Part shown: in pieces, positions 7,501 to 17,733 of the stretch
How positions within the stretch are numbered: the stretch's first letter is position 1
Layout of the letters: each line of letters starts with the position of its first letter
Assembly: GCA_017454015.1 (NCBI GenBank)
Contig: JAFTDW010000013.1
Span: 1-37,630 of the forward strand
Origin: Bacteroidales bacterium
Lineage (GTDB): Bacteria > Bacteroidota > Bacteroidia > Bacteroidales > P3
Length of the DNA: 37,630 nt
Direction: 5' to 3'
Made by a program: the position numbers and the translations under genes
The notes under the pieces: generated by a model
Told to the model about the DNA's origin: nothing
The model's input: the letters and a program-made list of their open reading frames with translations, nothing else
The model's database searches: none

Positions 7501-10500
7501 CGGGCATAGCTGCCACGTCGTTTGGCGGCGCGCAGGTGAACCACTGCGACTTCTACAACAACATCATATCATGCTACGACACGCGCAACTACGCTTTCAA
7601 CTATACTCCCAACACCGCAAGCGGAGCCACCAACAACGTGGGCTACAACATCTACTACAGCAAGAGCAGCACCATGAACCGCTACAGCGGCACGAGCTGC
7701 CCCACCCTTGCCGACTGGCGCATATATCTGCGCAGCGACGCCTACTCGCTGAGCGGCGACCCGCACTTCCTTTGCGGCACTCCCACCGACCTGCGCTCCT
7801 ACAACACCATAGTGAAGAACAACGGCACCCCGGTCAGCGGGGTGACCACCGACCTCTTTGGCACGCCACGCAGTGCCACCACGCCGTGTATCGGCGCCTT
7901 TGAGTTTGTGGCGTTGAGCTATGACTTTGAGGTGACTCGGCTGCTGAGCCCCGACACCGACTACTGCGACGTGCCGTCGTCGGCGCCTCTGCGCTTTGTG
8001 CTGCGCAACAGCGGCAGCCAGCGTTTCGACCCCGCCACGGACTCGCTCAAGGTCTACTATTCCCGCAACCAGTGCGGCACCCTCTCGACCACCAACTCCG
8101 GCACAATAAGAATACAGCGCCCCATACCTGCCAACGACACCATCATAGTCACGGCTCCCAACTCGGTGCAGTTCCCAACCAACGGCACCTACGACAGCAC
8201 CTATATATTTTATATATGGACATCGACGACCATAGACCCCAACGAGGCCAACGACACAAGTGCCTATAGAGTGGCGGCTCACTACCGCGAGCCTACTCCC
8301 ACTGCCATAACGCAGTCCGTGAACTATGGCACCAGTGCAACCATCAACGTCACGGGCGGCATTACCACGTGGTACCCCAATATCTATACCAGCGGGCGCA
8401 GCACGCCCTCCACGGTGTACTGGTACACCACGCCCACCTCGACCACACCGTTCTACAGAGGCAATACCTATACCACCCCGGTGTTGTATGACGACACCAC
8501 ATTCTATATAAGGCAGAAGCGCGACCTCGCACTGATAAGGATTGCCGAGGTGCAGATGAGTCGCTCTGGCATCGGCGTCACGTCGCCAATGCCTTCGTGG
8601 ATGGGTAACAATGTCAATGTGGCTGTTGAGCTTATCAATGCCGGCGACTATCCCGCCGACTTGGCAGGCGACACGTTGCAGATGCGTATAGGCGCTTCGA
8701 ACGACTACAAGGTGCTGCCCCATGTTGTGATACAGCCCGGGCGCAGCGTGGTGCTGCAATATGTTGCCAACCTAAACACTCCGGACTCCCTTCTCACCTT
8801 TGGCGTGGGGGCACCGAGCAGCGGACTGGGTACTATCAACGCCAACGCAGCCCTTGGCGTGATGTATCGCGACGGCAGCGGCATAGCCGATGCCGTGGTG
8901 TTCAACAGCGTCAACGCCCAGTCGTGGGGTATCCCCGTCACTGTGTGGAGCGGCACTGGCGTGCCTACGCTTAACACCGGCTGCGCCGGCGCATACCGCA
9001 AAGGCTACCCCTCCAACTCTTCGGCCACCCCCTCCAACTCCGCACAGTATTGGCAGGTGGCCGATGGCTCGCACCCAATGACCCTCGGCACCTCCAACAC
9101 CAACCTTGTACGCTTTACCGACAACGGCTGCGAGGGCGGCATGTCCACGGTGCGCATCAACATCACCAACCGTCCTACTGTCGACCTCGCCGTCGACTCC
9201 CTTGTGCTCCCCTCGGGCTGCGGTCTCGGCAGCGAGGTGATAAGCGTCAATGTCACCAACTACGGTATACTGACCAGCGCCCCCTATGTGATGCGTTTCT
9301 CGGTCAACGGCACCCAGGTGGCTAACGAGAATGTGTCGACAGGCGTGCCCAGAGGTGCCACGGTGCGCCACACCTTTGCCACACCTGCCAACCTGTCGGC
9401 CCCTTCGAGCGACATGAACTATGTGGTGCGCGTGTGGGTTGACCACCTCAGCGACGACTACGATATTTCCAACGACACCGTCTCCGCCACCACCAACTCC
9501 GACTATACGCCCGTGCTGCCCAACGTGACATCGCCACAGAGTGTCACCTACGGACAGTCGTTAGTGCTGACTCCTTCGGGCACGGTGCGCGACACTATGG
9601 TGTGGTACGACCACAACCATAACATGATAGATACAACAGTGAGCTACAACACCGGCTACCTCTATGCCACCGACACCTTCTACGTGGGCGGCATAGCGGC
9701 GTCGCAACGATACATACAGGTGGGTACTCTCGCCACCGTGGCCAGCTATACCGACAACTCGTCGCCGTTATATGTGAAACAGAAATACGGCCGCGGCCAG
9801 TACCTGTACACTGCCGCCGAGTTGCAGGCCGCAGGCCACTCGGCAGGCCCTATCAAGTCCATCGCGTTCTATGTGGAGGCAGTGACACTGGGTGGCGGCA
9901 GCATAACCTTCGACGACTACAGCATCTCGCTGGGCGCCGCGCCGGCGGCTATCACCACCTTCCCGTCGGCCAATGCATGGACCACCTACAGCCTGAGGGA
10001 GTACTACCACAGCAGTAACTTCACTGTGTCGCCTTCCGATGCCGGCAATTGGAAACGCATAGAGTTTGCCGAGCCATACATGTGGGACGGCGTGTCGAAC
10101 ATTATCGTGCAGGTATGCCGCACCCTCAACACTCCCAATACCACTGCCAACCAGGGTATCACGACGCGTTACACATCGGCCACCAATACAGTGCTTGTGG
10201 CAGTGAACACGCAAAACGACCTCTGCGGCGGCTCGAGCAATGTCAACCCAGGCCGTCAGGTCAAGCGCCCCGACATGCAGTTTGGATTTATCGACTACGG
10301 ATGCGTGGGACCGCTCAAGGAGGTGGTGGTCAATGTCAGTGCCGCCCCCAGCGACGACGGTAACCTCGAATGGCCCGACGGCAGCGACACCGCTGTGTAC
10401 ACATCGTGCGGCAATACCAATATCGATGTGAAGCTCACCAACAGCGGCACCAGCCCCATAACATCCTATAATATCAACTACTGGATTGACGGTGTGCAGC

Positions 10501-13500
10501 AGAACACCTACCAGGGCACCGGCGTCAATTTGGCCAGCAGGCAGAGCCAGACCGTGCGCCTTGCTTCGCAGCAGTTCTCCCCGGGCCGCCACACCATCAA
10601 GGCTATCCTCTCGGTGCCCGGCGACCGCATGGCGCGCAACGACACCGTGGAGCGTACCATAAGGGTGCGCTTCTGCGCAGGCTCCTACACCATAGGCGCC
10701 ACGGGTCGCTACGCCAACTTCACCACGGCTATCGACACCCTCAACAATGCCGGCGTGGCAGGCCTTGTGGCTTTCAATGTGCAGCCCGGCACATACGAGG
10801 AGCAGATACAGCTCGGTCCGGTGGTGGGCATGAGCTCCACCAACCAGGTGGTGTTCCGCTCCTCCTCGCGCGACAGCACCGCGGTGGTGCTGAGCTATGC
10901 ACCCTCCGCCGTCACGTCCAACTACGTGATGCTGCTCGACGGCGCCTCCTACTACACTTTTGAGGGCATCACCTTCTACAGCCATTGCGCCGCCACGGCC
11001 CCCGGCAACCTCTACAGCAATGTCATAAGCTTGGAGAACTCCAACAACATAACGTTCCGCCGCAACCTTGTCAAGGTGCGCAGCAACCTCTATTTCCAAG
11101 GTGCCAACGCACTGCAGCAGGTCAACGCCTGCGGCATGGTGATTGGCGACGGCGTCAACAACGTCACCATAGAGAACAACACCTTCGACAGCGCCTACTA
11201 CGGCATACGCGGTGTGCAGCTCATGGCCGGCGGCACAAGCAATATATCCATAACCGACAATGCCATAATCAACTTCTGGGTCATGGGTGTGCAGCTGCGC
11301 AAGGTCTCCGGAGTCACGGTGACAGGCAACACCGTAACCTCGGGTTGCTCCGTCAACGGCAAGCCGCTCCACGGCCTTTACATCGCCGAGCACAACGGCA
11401 GGCTCGACATCACGAACAACCGCATCTCCCTCGTCGACAACTTCAGTGGCGGCAAACGCGCCGTGTACCTCTCCAACTGTCAGGGCAATGCCAACCTGCG
11501 CAGCCGTATCTACAACAACATGTTGTCGGTCTCAAGCACCGGTGTGGCCTCTCTTGTGAGCAGCTGCCTCTGGGTTGACAGCAGCACCAATATCAACGTG
11601 CTGTTCAACTCCACCTACCTCTACGCAGGCCCCGTGGCCAACACCACACGTACCATCAGCGTGGCCAACACCTGCAGCGATTTTCAGGTGATCAACAACA
11701 TCTTCTCCAACTTCAGCTGCGGCTACAGCTACTATGTGCAGAGCGCCGCCAGCGTGACCACCTCCAACTACAACAACTACTATTCGAGCAGCCCCACCTC
11801 CGGCACCGGCAAGTATGCCTATTGGGGAGCCGAATGCACCTCCATCGCCGCACTGCGCACTGCCAACAGCCAGGACGCCAACTCGCACGACATACGCCCC
11901 TATTATGTCAACGACTACGACCTGCACCTTGCCGTGGGTAGTTTCGTGGAGCTGGGACAGTACAACGGCGAAGTGCAGTACGACATTGACGGCAACGTGC
12001 GTCCGCAGATTCCAGGGCCTACCATCGGCGCCCATGAGGTCGCCCTCACCTTGCACGACCTCATCTTCCTTGAGGTCAACGAGCCATACCTCCCGACCAA
12101 CATACGCCTGCCTATACATATTGAGAGCGACTCGGTGCGCGTCATAGCCAAGATTTACAACAACGGTACCTCCGTCGAGAACAACGTGCAGTGGTACGGC
12201 GAAGTGGTGGGCTGTTCCTCGTGCCGCTCGGCAACCCGCACCATTAGCCAGATACCGGCCTCGAACTACCGCTGGGACACTCTCATGATACCCACCATCC
12301 TCGGTGTCATGGATACGCAGATGGTGCGCCTGCACCTCGCCATGGACACGCATGATATAACCTTCGACACCCTTATCTATCTTGCCCCGGCATACAACCT
12401 GCACGCACTGACAACCACGGTGACCGGTGGTTGCTACCTCACCGCGGCGCCAGTACAGATGACGGTTAAGAACGAGGGTAAGAAAACACTTGCAGCAGGC
12501 ACCACGGTGACGCTGGGCTATGAGGCAATACTTGTAAACCCGCCGTCAGTCACCGTCACCAACCTCCCACTGACACATACCGAGCAGTACACTCTCCAGC
12601 AGCCTATATTGGTCGACGGCACCGACGTCTTGACTTTCGCCACACCGGCGGATATATACCCCCACGGCGTGGATCAAGACATAGTGGTCAGAATGCGTAC
12701 ATGGATCTCCTACCAGTACGACATCCACCCCGAGAACGACACTACCAACATGAGCGGCAACATCAACTCCTTCTACACCCCGCAAGCCCCGCAGGTCAGC
12801 GACATGACCATACCCTACGGTACTTGGGATACCATCCACGCTACACAGGCCAACAACTTGTCCATCATGTGGTTCCGCGATACTACGCAGCCTCCATTCT
12901 TCACCCACAACAACTACCTCCGTTCCTGGTGGTGGGTTACTCCGATGTTGTTGGCAGACTCCACCTACTACCTTGCCTCGCGTAGCGTCCGCAACTGCAC
13001 CAGCGCCTTCTCGCCCGTCACGGTACGTATTGCTGCCTCCGTGGCCTACGACGCCGCAGTCGACTCGGTGGTCTCGCCAACCGACAGGGTCTATATGTAC
13101 GACGACACGGTGAAGGTCAGCATCATCAACTTCGGTACGCAGGCCTTCTCCAACATACCGGTAACCTACCAGTTGAGCCGTGCCGGCAGCGGCATCCCGT
13201 TGCAGACCGTCACCGAGGTATGCAATGCCACCGTCCAGCCGGGCTCCTCAGTTGTATACACCTTCGACTCGCTCATACAGATACCAATGATAGGGCAGGC
13301 CTACTCCATAAAGGCCTGGACCGACTTGCCGGCCGAGATGACACCCATGAACGACACCATGATGTTCGACTACACCTTCACTGCGCTCGCGCAAACCGCC
13401 TACTGCGCCCCGACAATAGCGCACAACGAAGGCCTCGACATAACACACTTCAGCTACGGCAGCGTCGACAACAGTATCCGCGCCGCCGGATACAAGTATG

Positions 13501-16367
13501 TCAACTTCGGCGACATTGACTACCTCGACCCGGGAGTGCCAGTGATACGCGTCTCCCGAGGCTTCACCGACACTCTCACCGTGGAGTGCGAGGACAGCGA
13601 GAGCTCGTCCAACGACACCACGCGCGGCTACCTTACCGTCTTTGTCGACTACAACCGCGACGGCCAGTTTGACAACTCCGAAATTGTCACGCAAACGCGC
13701 ATGACGGCACACCACAAATACCAATACATCTACACAATACCCAACAACGCCTTCTTCGGCTACATGCGTATGCGCCTTGTGCTGCAGGAGCGCGGCTCCT
13801 CGGCCGACAACGGCTGCGCCACCTTCGGCTACGGCCACGTGCAGGACTACCTCCTCTACGTTGAGGGCAATCCCAAACCCTACGACCTCGCCATTGGCCG
13901 TATCGTGGCTCCGCGCACCGACATCCTCACCACCGACACCCACGCCGTCTCCTTCATGCTTATCAACAACGGCAGCCAGCCTGTCACCTCCGCTACCATC
14001 AACTTCAAGTACGTCGACAACGACCCGAGCCTCAGCGACTTCGGCCAGAAACAGTGGCAAGGCAACCTCGCACCTGGCACGAGCACTATGGTCACCCTCG
14101 ACCCGCATGTCTTTGACCAAGGCACCACGGACCTCTGCATCTACCTCGCCGACAGCACCGACGCCAACCACGACAACGACTCCACATGGTGGCAGTTCCA
14201 CCTCTTCGAGACAATAACCCTTGCACTCAACGACAAGTTTGAGGGTCGCGACCTCTGGTATGCCCCGCGCGGCTACAACCGCTACACCGAGAACTACTGG
14301 CAGCGCGGCCGCCCAACAAAAACAGGCATCAACGCGCCCTACAGCGGCGACAATGTCTGGGCAACACTACTCGACAGCCCCATAACTCCGGGAAGCTTGG
14401 GCAACATCAGCGTGCTCTATTCCCCTGTTATCGACATCTCACAGATACGCCCCGACACCATCTCCTTCTACCTCAAACGCGTCATGGGCGACGGCTCCGC
14501 GCTCACTGTGGAGTACCTCAACTACACAGGCCTGTGGGAGACCCTCGGCTCAAGTCAGGATACCATGTGGTACACCAGCAACGAAGGCTTCCACGGCAAC
14601 GCCAACAGCTCGCGCTACGTGCGCTACTGCCTCTCCACGACGACCTACTCCTTCCCCGCACGTATGCAGATACGCCTTGTCTTCCGCTCCGAAATCGACG
14701 CCGTGGCGTGCGCCGGCGTCGCTATCGACGACTTCAAGATAGGACGTGCCCGCCGCGCCGTCGACGCAGGCATCACCGCCATCACACAGCCTCTCCGCAC
14801 TCAGCTCGGACAGTCGGTCAACCCACGCGTGGCAATACACAACTACGGCTATGACACCCTCCACTCCGTGACCGTCAGGTACACCCATTACGGAGCCAAC
14901 ATCCCCAAGGAGGGCACCTGGACCGGCAACCTCGCGCCCGACGCCACAGTGCTCTACACTGTCCCCGCGGCGTTCACCATCACCAGCGACTTCCCCGACA
15001 CCTTCTCCATCTGCGCCTTCACATGGTTGAGCGCCGACATATACTATGACAACGACTCCACTTGCAAGAACTTTGTCCTTAGCCCGCTGGAAGACGATAT
15101 GAACATGATGACTTTTGTCTCGCCCAACGACAGAGTTGTCGGCGGCGACTCCATCACCGTCACCGTGCGTCTGCGTAACTTCGGCCAGAACGACATAGCG
15201 AGTACCTCTGTCACCTACGTCTTCAACGGCGGCCGCCCCGTCACCGAGAATATCGACTTCAACTCCGTGCTCGGACGTCCTCTCTCATCTATGGAGACGT
15301 TCAACTACACCTTCCGCAAACGCGCCAAGAGCTCCATGGGCTCCATGAGCATCACGGCCTACTGCGTGGCACCCAACGACGTCTACGCGGCCAACGACAC
15401 CATAACAAAGCGCATCAACGGTATAGGCTCCATCACCGACCTCAAGGCTCAGGAAATAGTGACCGAGCTCACGGGCGGACGCACACGCGTGGAGCTTGTC
15501 ATTGCCAACACCGGCGCACGCGCGGCCAACGACTTCATTGTGGGCTACTACTACAACGACGACCCGACCAACGCGGTAATAGAGACCTACCACCACGACG
15601 ACCCGCTGGCAGCTCTCACCAACGGCTACCATGTCTTCGCAACAGAGATACCGTCTGCCGCAAGCACCCCGATAACAGCTTTTGTGCATATCGACAACGA
15701 CAACGACAACACCAACGACACAACCAGCAACATCGTTGCCCCCTATGTCGACATCCGTGCCATCAAGCTGCAGATAGAGGAAAACAGGGGCGACAACTGC
15801 CGCACCCGCTTCGTCATAGAGAACGTTGGCAACTACGTGTGCAAGAGAACTATCAACATGAGCACCACCATCAACGGCACCTCCCTCTCGGCCACCACCA
15901 CCGTGGGAAGCCGCACACGCAGCATTGAGCCCGGACGCGTCTACCACATCGACATCTCCGGCTACGTGTCCAAGAACCCGTCGCGCTCCTACGTCGGCGT
16001 GGGCTCCATCAGGGCTGTCTCCGGCGACCCCAACAACGACAACGACCAGACCAACATCATCGAGATAGTCAACTATTTTGAGGACATACCGGTTGTGCCA
16101 GATGCCGACGACCTCGTCCTTGAACAGAACTATCCCAACCCCTTCGACAACACCACACGCATCGACTTCAGCATCCCCGAGGCCTCGCAGGTGCGCTTCT
16201 TCGTCATCGACGCCACAGGACGCATGGTGTACCAGAAAGAGCAGCACTACGACGCAGGCCAGCACAGCATAGACTTCTCCAATACAACACTCCCGGCAGG
16301 TATCTACTACTACGGCATAGAGTGCGACGGAAAACGTCTCATGCGCAAGATGGTCTATGCTCGATGA
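4578..16367 (+). CDS. Giant (3,929 aa) multidomain T9SS surface protein
   Basis: A signal peptide (MKKLFALTGFVLALLSVAHGQ) is followed by a jelly-roll/lectin-like domain (~20-215). Parallel beta-helix regions span ~685-1110 (GVNGSLTVKLSPGTYQ, many N-rich coils) and ~2044-2480 (second copy, GLVAFNVQPGTYEEQ). A lamin-tail-like domain lies at ~1317-1475. A GEVED-type domain lies at ~2975-3097 (FVDYNRDGQFDNSE, DYLLYVEG). A second jelly-roll-like domain is at ~3220-3390. At least eight CARDB-like beta-sandwich modules of the form 'YDLAV..I..P.....V...V.N.G' link these. Residues ~3838-3929 are a type A T9SS sorting domain (LEQNYPNPFDNTTRI ... AGIYYYGIECDGKRLMRKMVYAR). It is probably an extended cell-surface adhesin or glycan-binding protein; no catalytic motif is recognised. 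Its stop overlaps the tilS start. Large opposite-strand open frames here are composition shadows. Confidence 0.93.
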   Translation: MKKLFALTGFVLALLSVAHGQITTKYQQSFESSGETYGYSVGSGDVQPIDLSSAPSGNRVLFMHHTSTDAVTILDTIDFTENSSYSYFVLSFMHVSTANPLDCRLASEVGLVEVKRPSQSDNDWVLLTSSYYDRTWGGGSSDYAGTGSFSNRSYPVWSTEGATTTGWKGERFNLNNLFQGVQLTDKKLLVRFTLKAKSSSGTTDNGWMIDGITVKASPMSMVSPILSMVSYPDLIDYPTSRSTRIEGRATTTVQQGLDPDSMYIEYHYGANGDVRRVAFAAVQGSNNLFRGYIPFCGYDTMVYYRVVVKDATTNANSVSYPFAEGAWERYRSVRFGPADAPWYKGGQGIRGGTVLEVPLATANTANRNKVPFPTTPECGGDNRTQMIYDSAMMASAGYGPGAITAISFLSASTVSNQRLDRFQIKMRNLNGNERGSSTFYGDSMKVVYDGQYTLSASNGSWTTITLQDTFFYAGHNLLIVTTTDMVSSNPPAVSLQSVATEIDMQSLYVGFDASYLFSPFDPGYAQYFGPSAMPSTEPYQPNFRFKAHANLPLMHDCGVSGFVTPNDSTSANALSSNNVIVTLKNYGASPISSVRLWYSVDTGAARYYDWSGTLAAGATTNVTLYTNQTYSPGYHEIMAWVDDSVTSNGMLYRDHEPLNDTLKTHFIACAGAFNGQRQVGGAGADYATLENMLYALRECGVNGSLTVKLSPGTYQVCEFPTIAGLSNANYIQFEPLNGQPGSVRFVLNSNAQSLLDVQRVSHIRFKNITFVKPNDTYTATYMVCMSRNSQDMRFDGCRFIDSSASRATALTALIHSGGADNMRVTNCYFYQGSTGISLVGPSSQNPAASNYVYGSTFENQVSCAMQVRNQYNAIVDSNMLNDVQDNSSYLILLQDCSGAQLRITRNRMYSTNGAGCLGVSGVQGMMSGSAVVANNMIVCDDNGRGNVLTTPFNIISAQYVKIVYNSVKLMAPSRSGIAATSFGGAQVNHCDFYNNIISCYDTRNYAFNYTPNTASGATNNVGYNIYYSKSSTMNRYSGTSCPTLADWRIYLRSDAYSLSGDPHFLCGTPTDLRSYNTIVKNNGTPVSGVTTDLFGTPRSATTPCIGAFEFVALSYDFEVTRLLSPDTDYCDVPSSAPLRFVLRNSGSQRFDPATDSLKVYYSRNQCGTLSTTNSGTIRIQRPIPANDTIIVTAPNSVQFPTNGTYDSTYIFYIWTSTTIDPNEANDTSAYRVAAHYREPTPTAITQSVNYGTSATINVTGGITTWYPNIYTSGRSTPSTVYWYTTPTSTTPFYRGNTYTTPVLYDDTTFYIRQKRDLALIRIAEVQMSRSGIGVTSPMPSWMGNNVNVAVELINAGDYPADLAGDTLQMRIGASNDYKVLPHVVIQPGRSVVLQYVANLNTPDSLLTFGVGAPSSGLGTINANAALGVMYRDGSGIADAVVFNSVNAQSWGIPVTVWSGTGVPTLNTGCAGAYRKGYPSNSSATPSNSAQYWQVADGSHPMTLGTSNTNLVRFTDNGCEGGMSTVRINITNRPTVDLAVDSLVLPSGCGLGSEVISVNVTNYGILTSAPYVMRFSVNGTQVANENVSTGVPRGATVRHTFATPANLSAPSSDMNYVVRVWVDHLSDDYDISNDTVSATTNSDYTPVLPNVTSPQSVTYGQSLVLTPSGTVRDTMVWYDHNHNMIDTTVSYNTGYLYATDTFYVGGIAASQRYIQVGTLATVASYTDNSSPLYVKQKYGRGQYLYTAAELQAAGHSAGPIKSIAFYVEAVTLGGGSITFDDYSISLGAAPAAITTFPSANAWTTYSLREYYHSSNFTVSPSDAGNWKRIEFAEPYMWDGVSNIIVQVCRTLNTPNTTANQGITTRYTSATNTVLVAVNTQNDLCGGSSNVNPGRQVKRPDMQFGFIDYGCVGPLKEVVVNVSAAPSDDGNLEWPDGSDTAVYTSCGNTNIDVKLTNSGTSPITSYNINYWIDGVQQNTYQGTGVNLASRQSQTVRLASQQFSPGRHTIKAILSVPGDRMARNDTVERTIRVRFCAGSYTIGATGRYANFTTAIDTLNNAGVAGLVAFNVQPGTYEEQIQLGPVVGMSSTNQVVFRSSSRDSTAVVLSYAPSAVTSNYVMLLDGASYYTFEGITFYSHCAATAPGNLYSNVISLENSNNITFRRNLVKVRSNLYFQGANALQQVNACGMVIGDGVNNVTIENNTFDSAYYGIRGVQLMAGGTSNISITDNAIINFWVMGVQLRKVSGVTVTGNTVTSGCSVNGKPLHGLYIAEHNGRLDITNNRISLVDNFSGGKRAVYLSNCQGNANLRSRIYNNMLSVSSTGVASLVSSCLWVDSSTNINVLFNSTYLYAGPVANTTRTISVANTCSDFQVINNIFSNFSCGYSYYVQSAASVTTSNYNNYYSSSPTSGTGKYAYWGAECTSIAALRTANSQDANSHDIRPYYVNDYDLHLAVGSFVELGQYNGEVQYDIDGNVRPQIPGPTIGAHEVALTLHDLIFLEVNEPYLPTNIRLPIHIESDSVRVIAKIYNNGTSVENNVQWYGEVVGCSSCRSATRTISQIPASNYRWDTLMIPTILGVMDTQMVRLHLAMDTHDITFDTLIYLAPAYNLHALTTTVTGGCYLTAAPVQMTVKNEGKKTLAAGTTVTLGYEAILVNPPSVTVTNLPLTHTEQYTLQQPILVDGTDVLTFATPADIYPHGVDQDIVVRMRTWISYQYDIHPENDTTNMSGNINSFYTPQAPQVSDMTIPYGTWDTIHATQANNLSIMWFRDTTQPPFFTHNNYLRSWWWVTPMLLADSTYYLASRSVRNCTSAFSPVTVRIAASVAYDAAVDSVVSPTDRVYMYDDTVKVSIINFGTQAFSNIPVTYQLSRAGSGIPLQTVTEVCNATVQPGSSVVYTFDSLIQIPMIGQAYSIKAWTDLPAEMTPMNDTMMFDYTFTALAQTAYCAPTIAHNEGLDITHFSYGSVDNSIRAAGYKYVNFGDIDYLDPGVPVIRVSRGFTDTLTVECEDSESSSNDTTRGYLTVFVDYNRDGQFDNSEIVTQTRMTAHHKYQYIYTIPNNAFFGYMRMRLVLQERGSSADNGCATFGYGHVQDYLLYVEGNPKPYDLAIGRIVAPRTDILTTDTHAVSFMLINNGSQPVTSATINFKYVDNDPSLSDFGQKQWQGNLAPGTSTMVTLDPHVFDQGTTDLCIYLADSTDANHDNDSTWWQFHLFETITLALNDKFEGRDLWYAPRGYNRYTENYWQRGRPTKTGINAPYSGDNVWATLLDSPITPGSLGNISVLYSPVIDISQIRPDTISFYLKRVMGDGSALTVEYLNYTGLWETLGSSQDTMWYTSNEGFHGNANSSRYVRYCLSTTTYSFPARMQIRLVFRSEIDAVACAGVAIDDFKIGRARRAVDAGITAITQPLRTQLGQSVNPRVAIHNYGYDTLHSVTVRYTHYGANIPKEGTWTGNLAPDATVLYTVPAAFTITSDFPDTFSICAFTWLSADIYYDNDSTCKNFVLSPLEDDMNMMTFVSPNDRVVGGDSITVTVRLRNFGQNDIASTSVTYVFNGGRPVTENIDFNSVLGRPLSSMETFNYTFRKRAKSSMGSMSITAYCVAPNDVYAANDTITKRINGIGSITDLKAQEIVTELTGGRTRVELVIANTGARAANDFIVGYYYNDDPTNAVIETYHHDDPLAALTNGYHVFATEIPSAASTPITAFVHIDNDNDNTNDTTSNIVAPYVDIRAIKLQIEENRGDNCRTRFVIENVGNYVCKRTINMSTTINGTSLSATTTVGSRTRSIEPGRVYHIDISGYVSKNPSRSYVGVGSIRAVSGDPNNDNDQTNIIEIVNYFEDIPVVPDADDLVLEQNYPNPFDNTTRIDFSIPEASQVRFFVIDATGRMVYQKEQHYDAGQHSIDFSNTTLPAGIYYYGIECDGKRLMRKMVYAR

Positions 16368-17733
16368 ATTTCTGGCTTTCGTAGCCAAGCACAACCTTTT
16401 CGATAAGGACAGCAGACTCCTTGTAGCCCTCAGCGGCGGCATGGACTCTTCTGTCCTTTGTCGTTTGCTGCACGAGGGCGGCTTCCGCTTCGCCGTGGCC
16501 CACTGCAATTTCCACCTCCGCCCCGGCGACTGCGACAGAGACGAGGCTTTTGTCCGCTCCCTCGCCGCACGCTACGGCGTGGAGTGCCATGTGGCACAGT
16601 TCGACACCACAGCCTACGCGGCGGCCCACCACCTCTCCATTGAGGAGGCCGCGCGGCAGCTGCGCTACGACTTCTTCCGCCAGCTTGCCGCTCAGATGGG
16701 CTACTGCGCCATAGCCACGGCACACCACGCCGACGACTCCGTGGAGACCTTTTTCCTCAACCTCTTGCGCGGCACCGGCATCAGCGGACTCCACGGCATT
16801 CTCCCCTCGCACGACGGCATAGTGCGCCCCTTGCTGCCCTTCTCGCGCAGCCAGATAGAGGCTTACGCCACCGCCAACAACGTGTCGCACGTGGAAGACT
16901 GCACCAATGCCGACACACGCTACCGACGCAACGCCATACGCCACCAGCTCATGCCTCTCCTGCGCTCACTGTCGCCCTCTGTAGACAGCGTAATGCTCGC
17001 CAACATCGACCGCATGCGCGACGTGGAACTTGTCTACCGCTCCGCCGTCGAGGCGGTGCGTCGCCAGCTGCTACGCAGCGACGGCGACACAGCCATCGTG
17101 GACTTGCAGGGCCTGCTCGCTCTCCAAGAGCCTCGCCGTACCTACCTCTACGAACTCATGGCTCCCTACGGCTTCTCCTTTCACGACGCCGCCACGCTCC
17201 TCGCCATGCCGCCGGCATCGTCGGGCCAACAACTCCTCTCGCCCACACACAAACTCCTAAAGAACCGCACCCAGCTGCTCATCACCCCCCGCCACGCTCC
17301 GCAGGCCGGAGCCCCGCGGGAACTCTCTTACCAGTCTTGCCTCTCGGGTGTCGCCGTACCCTTGGACGGCGCCCTCCTGCAGCTCTCCCTCGGACCCTAC
17401 GACGGCACACCTCTACGCCAACCCTCCAACACGGCGCTGATCAACGCCGACGGCCTTGCATGGCCGCTCCGCCTGCGCCACTGGCGCAAAGGCGACCGCT
17501 TCAAGCCTTTCGGCATGAAAGGCAGCCAGCTGCTGAGCAACTACTTCTCCAACCATAAATTCTCGCTCCTGCAAAAGGAGCAGGCATGGCTCCTTACCGA
17601 CAGCAACGACGCCATCCTGTGGCTCGTGGGCCACCGCGCCGCCGACCATACACGCATAACACCGGCAACAAAACAACTGCTCTTTGCCCAACTCTTGCCA
17701 CAAACGGACACAAATAGTGTTGTTTCGACATAA
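16357..17733 (+). CDS. tilS: tRNA(Ile)-lysidine synthase
   Basis: The 458-residue cytoplasmic enzyme uses ATP and lysine to convert C34 of the CAU-anticodon tRNA-Ile to lysidine, so that it reads AUA. The N-type PP-loop SGGMDSS is at residues 26-32, and family motifs HCNFHLRPGDCDRDEAFV and ATAHHADDSVETFFLNLLRGTG follow. A C-terminal TilS domain (LRHWRKGDRFKPFGMKGSQLLSNYFS) is present, so it is the long, E. coli-like form. The start ATG 16357 overlaps the giant gene's stop by 11 bp in another frame, suggesting translational coupling. The nearby ATG 16364 is out of frame. No clear terminator follows the gene. Confidence 0.95.
   Translation: MLDEFLAFVAKHNLFDKDSRLLVALSGGMDSSVLCRLLHEGGFRFAVAHCNFHLRPGDCDRDEAFVRSLAARYGVECHVAQFDTTAYAAAHHLSIEEAARQLRYDFFRQLAAQMGYCAIATAHHADDSVETFFLNLLRGTGISGLHGILPSHDGIVRPLLPFSRSQIEAYATANNVSHVEDCTNADTRYRRNAIRHQLMPLLRSLSPSVDSVMLANIDRMRDVELVYRSAVEAVRRQLLRSDGDTAIVDLQGLLALQEPRRTYLYELMAPYGFSFHDAATLLAMPPASSGQQLLSPTHKLLKNRTQLLITPRHAPQAGAPRELSYQSCLSGVAVPLDGALLQLSLGPYDGTPLRQPSNTALINADGLAWPLRLRHWRKGDRFKPFGMKGSQLLSNYFSNHKFSLLQKEQAWLLTDSNDAILWLVGHRAADHTRITPATKQLLFAQLLPQTDTNSVVST

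Noticed and set aside
9768-11393. 541-codon minus-strand open frame inside the giant gene (also 6123-7544, 7569-8759, 15285-16508)
   Set aside because: These are opposite-strand shadows produced by NNC-rich codons. They have no motifs, are Val/Ala/Gly/His-rich, and the plus strand has clear domains and a sorting tail.
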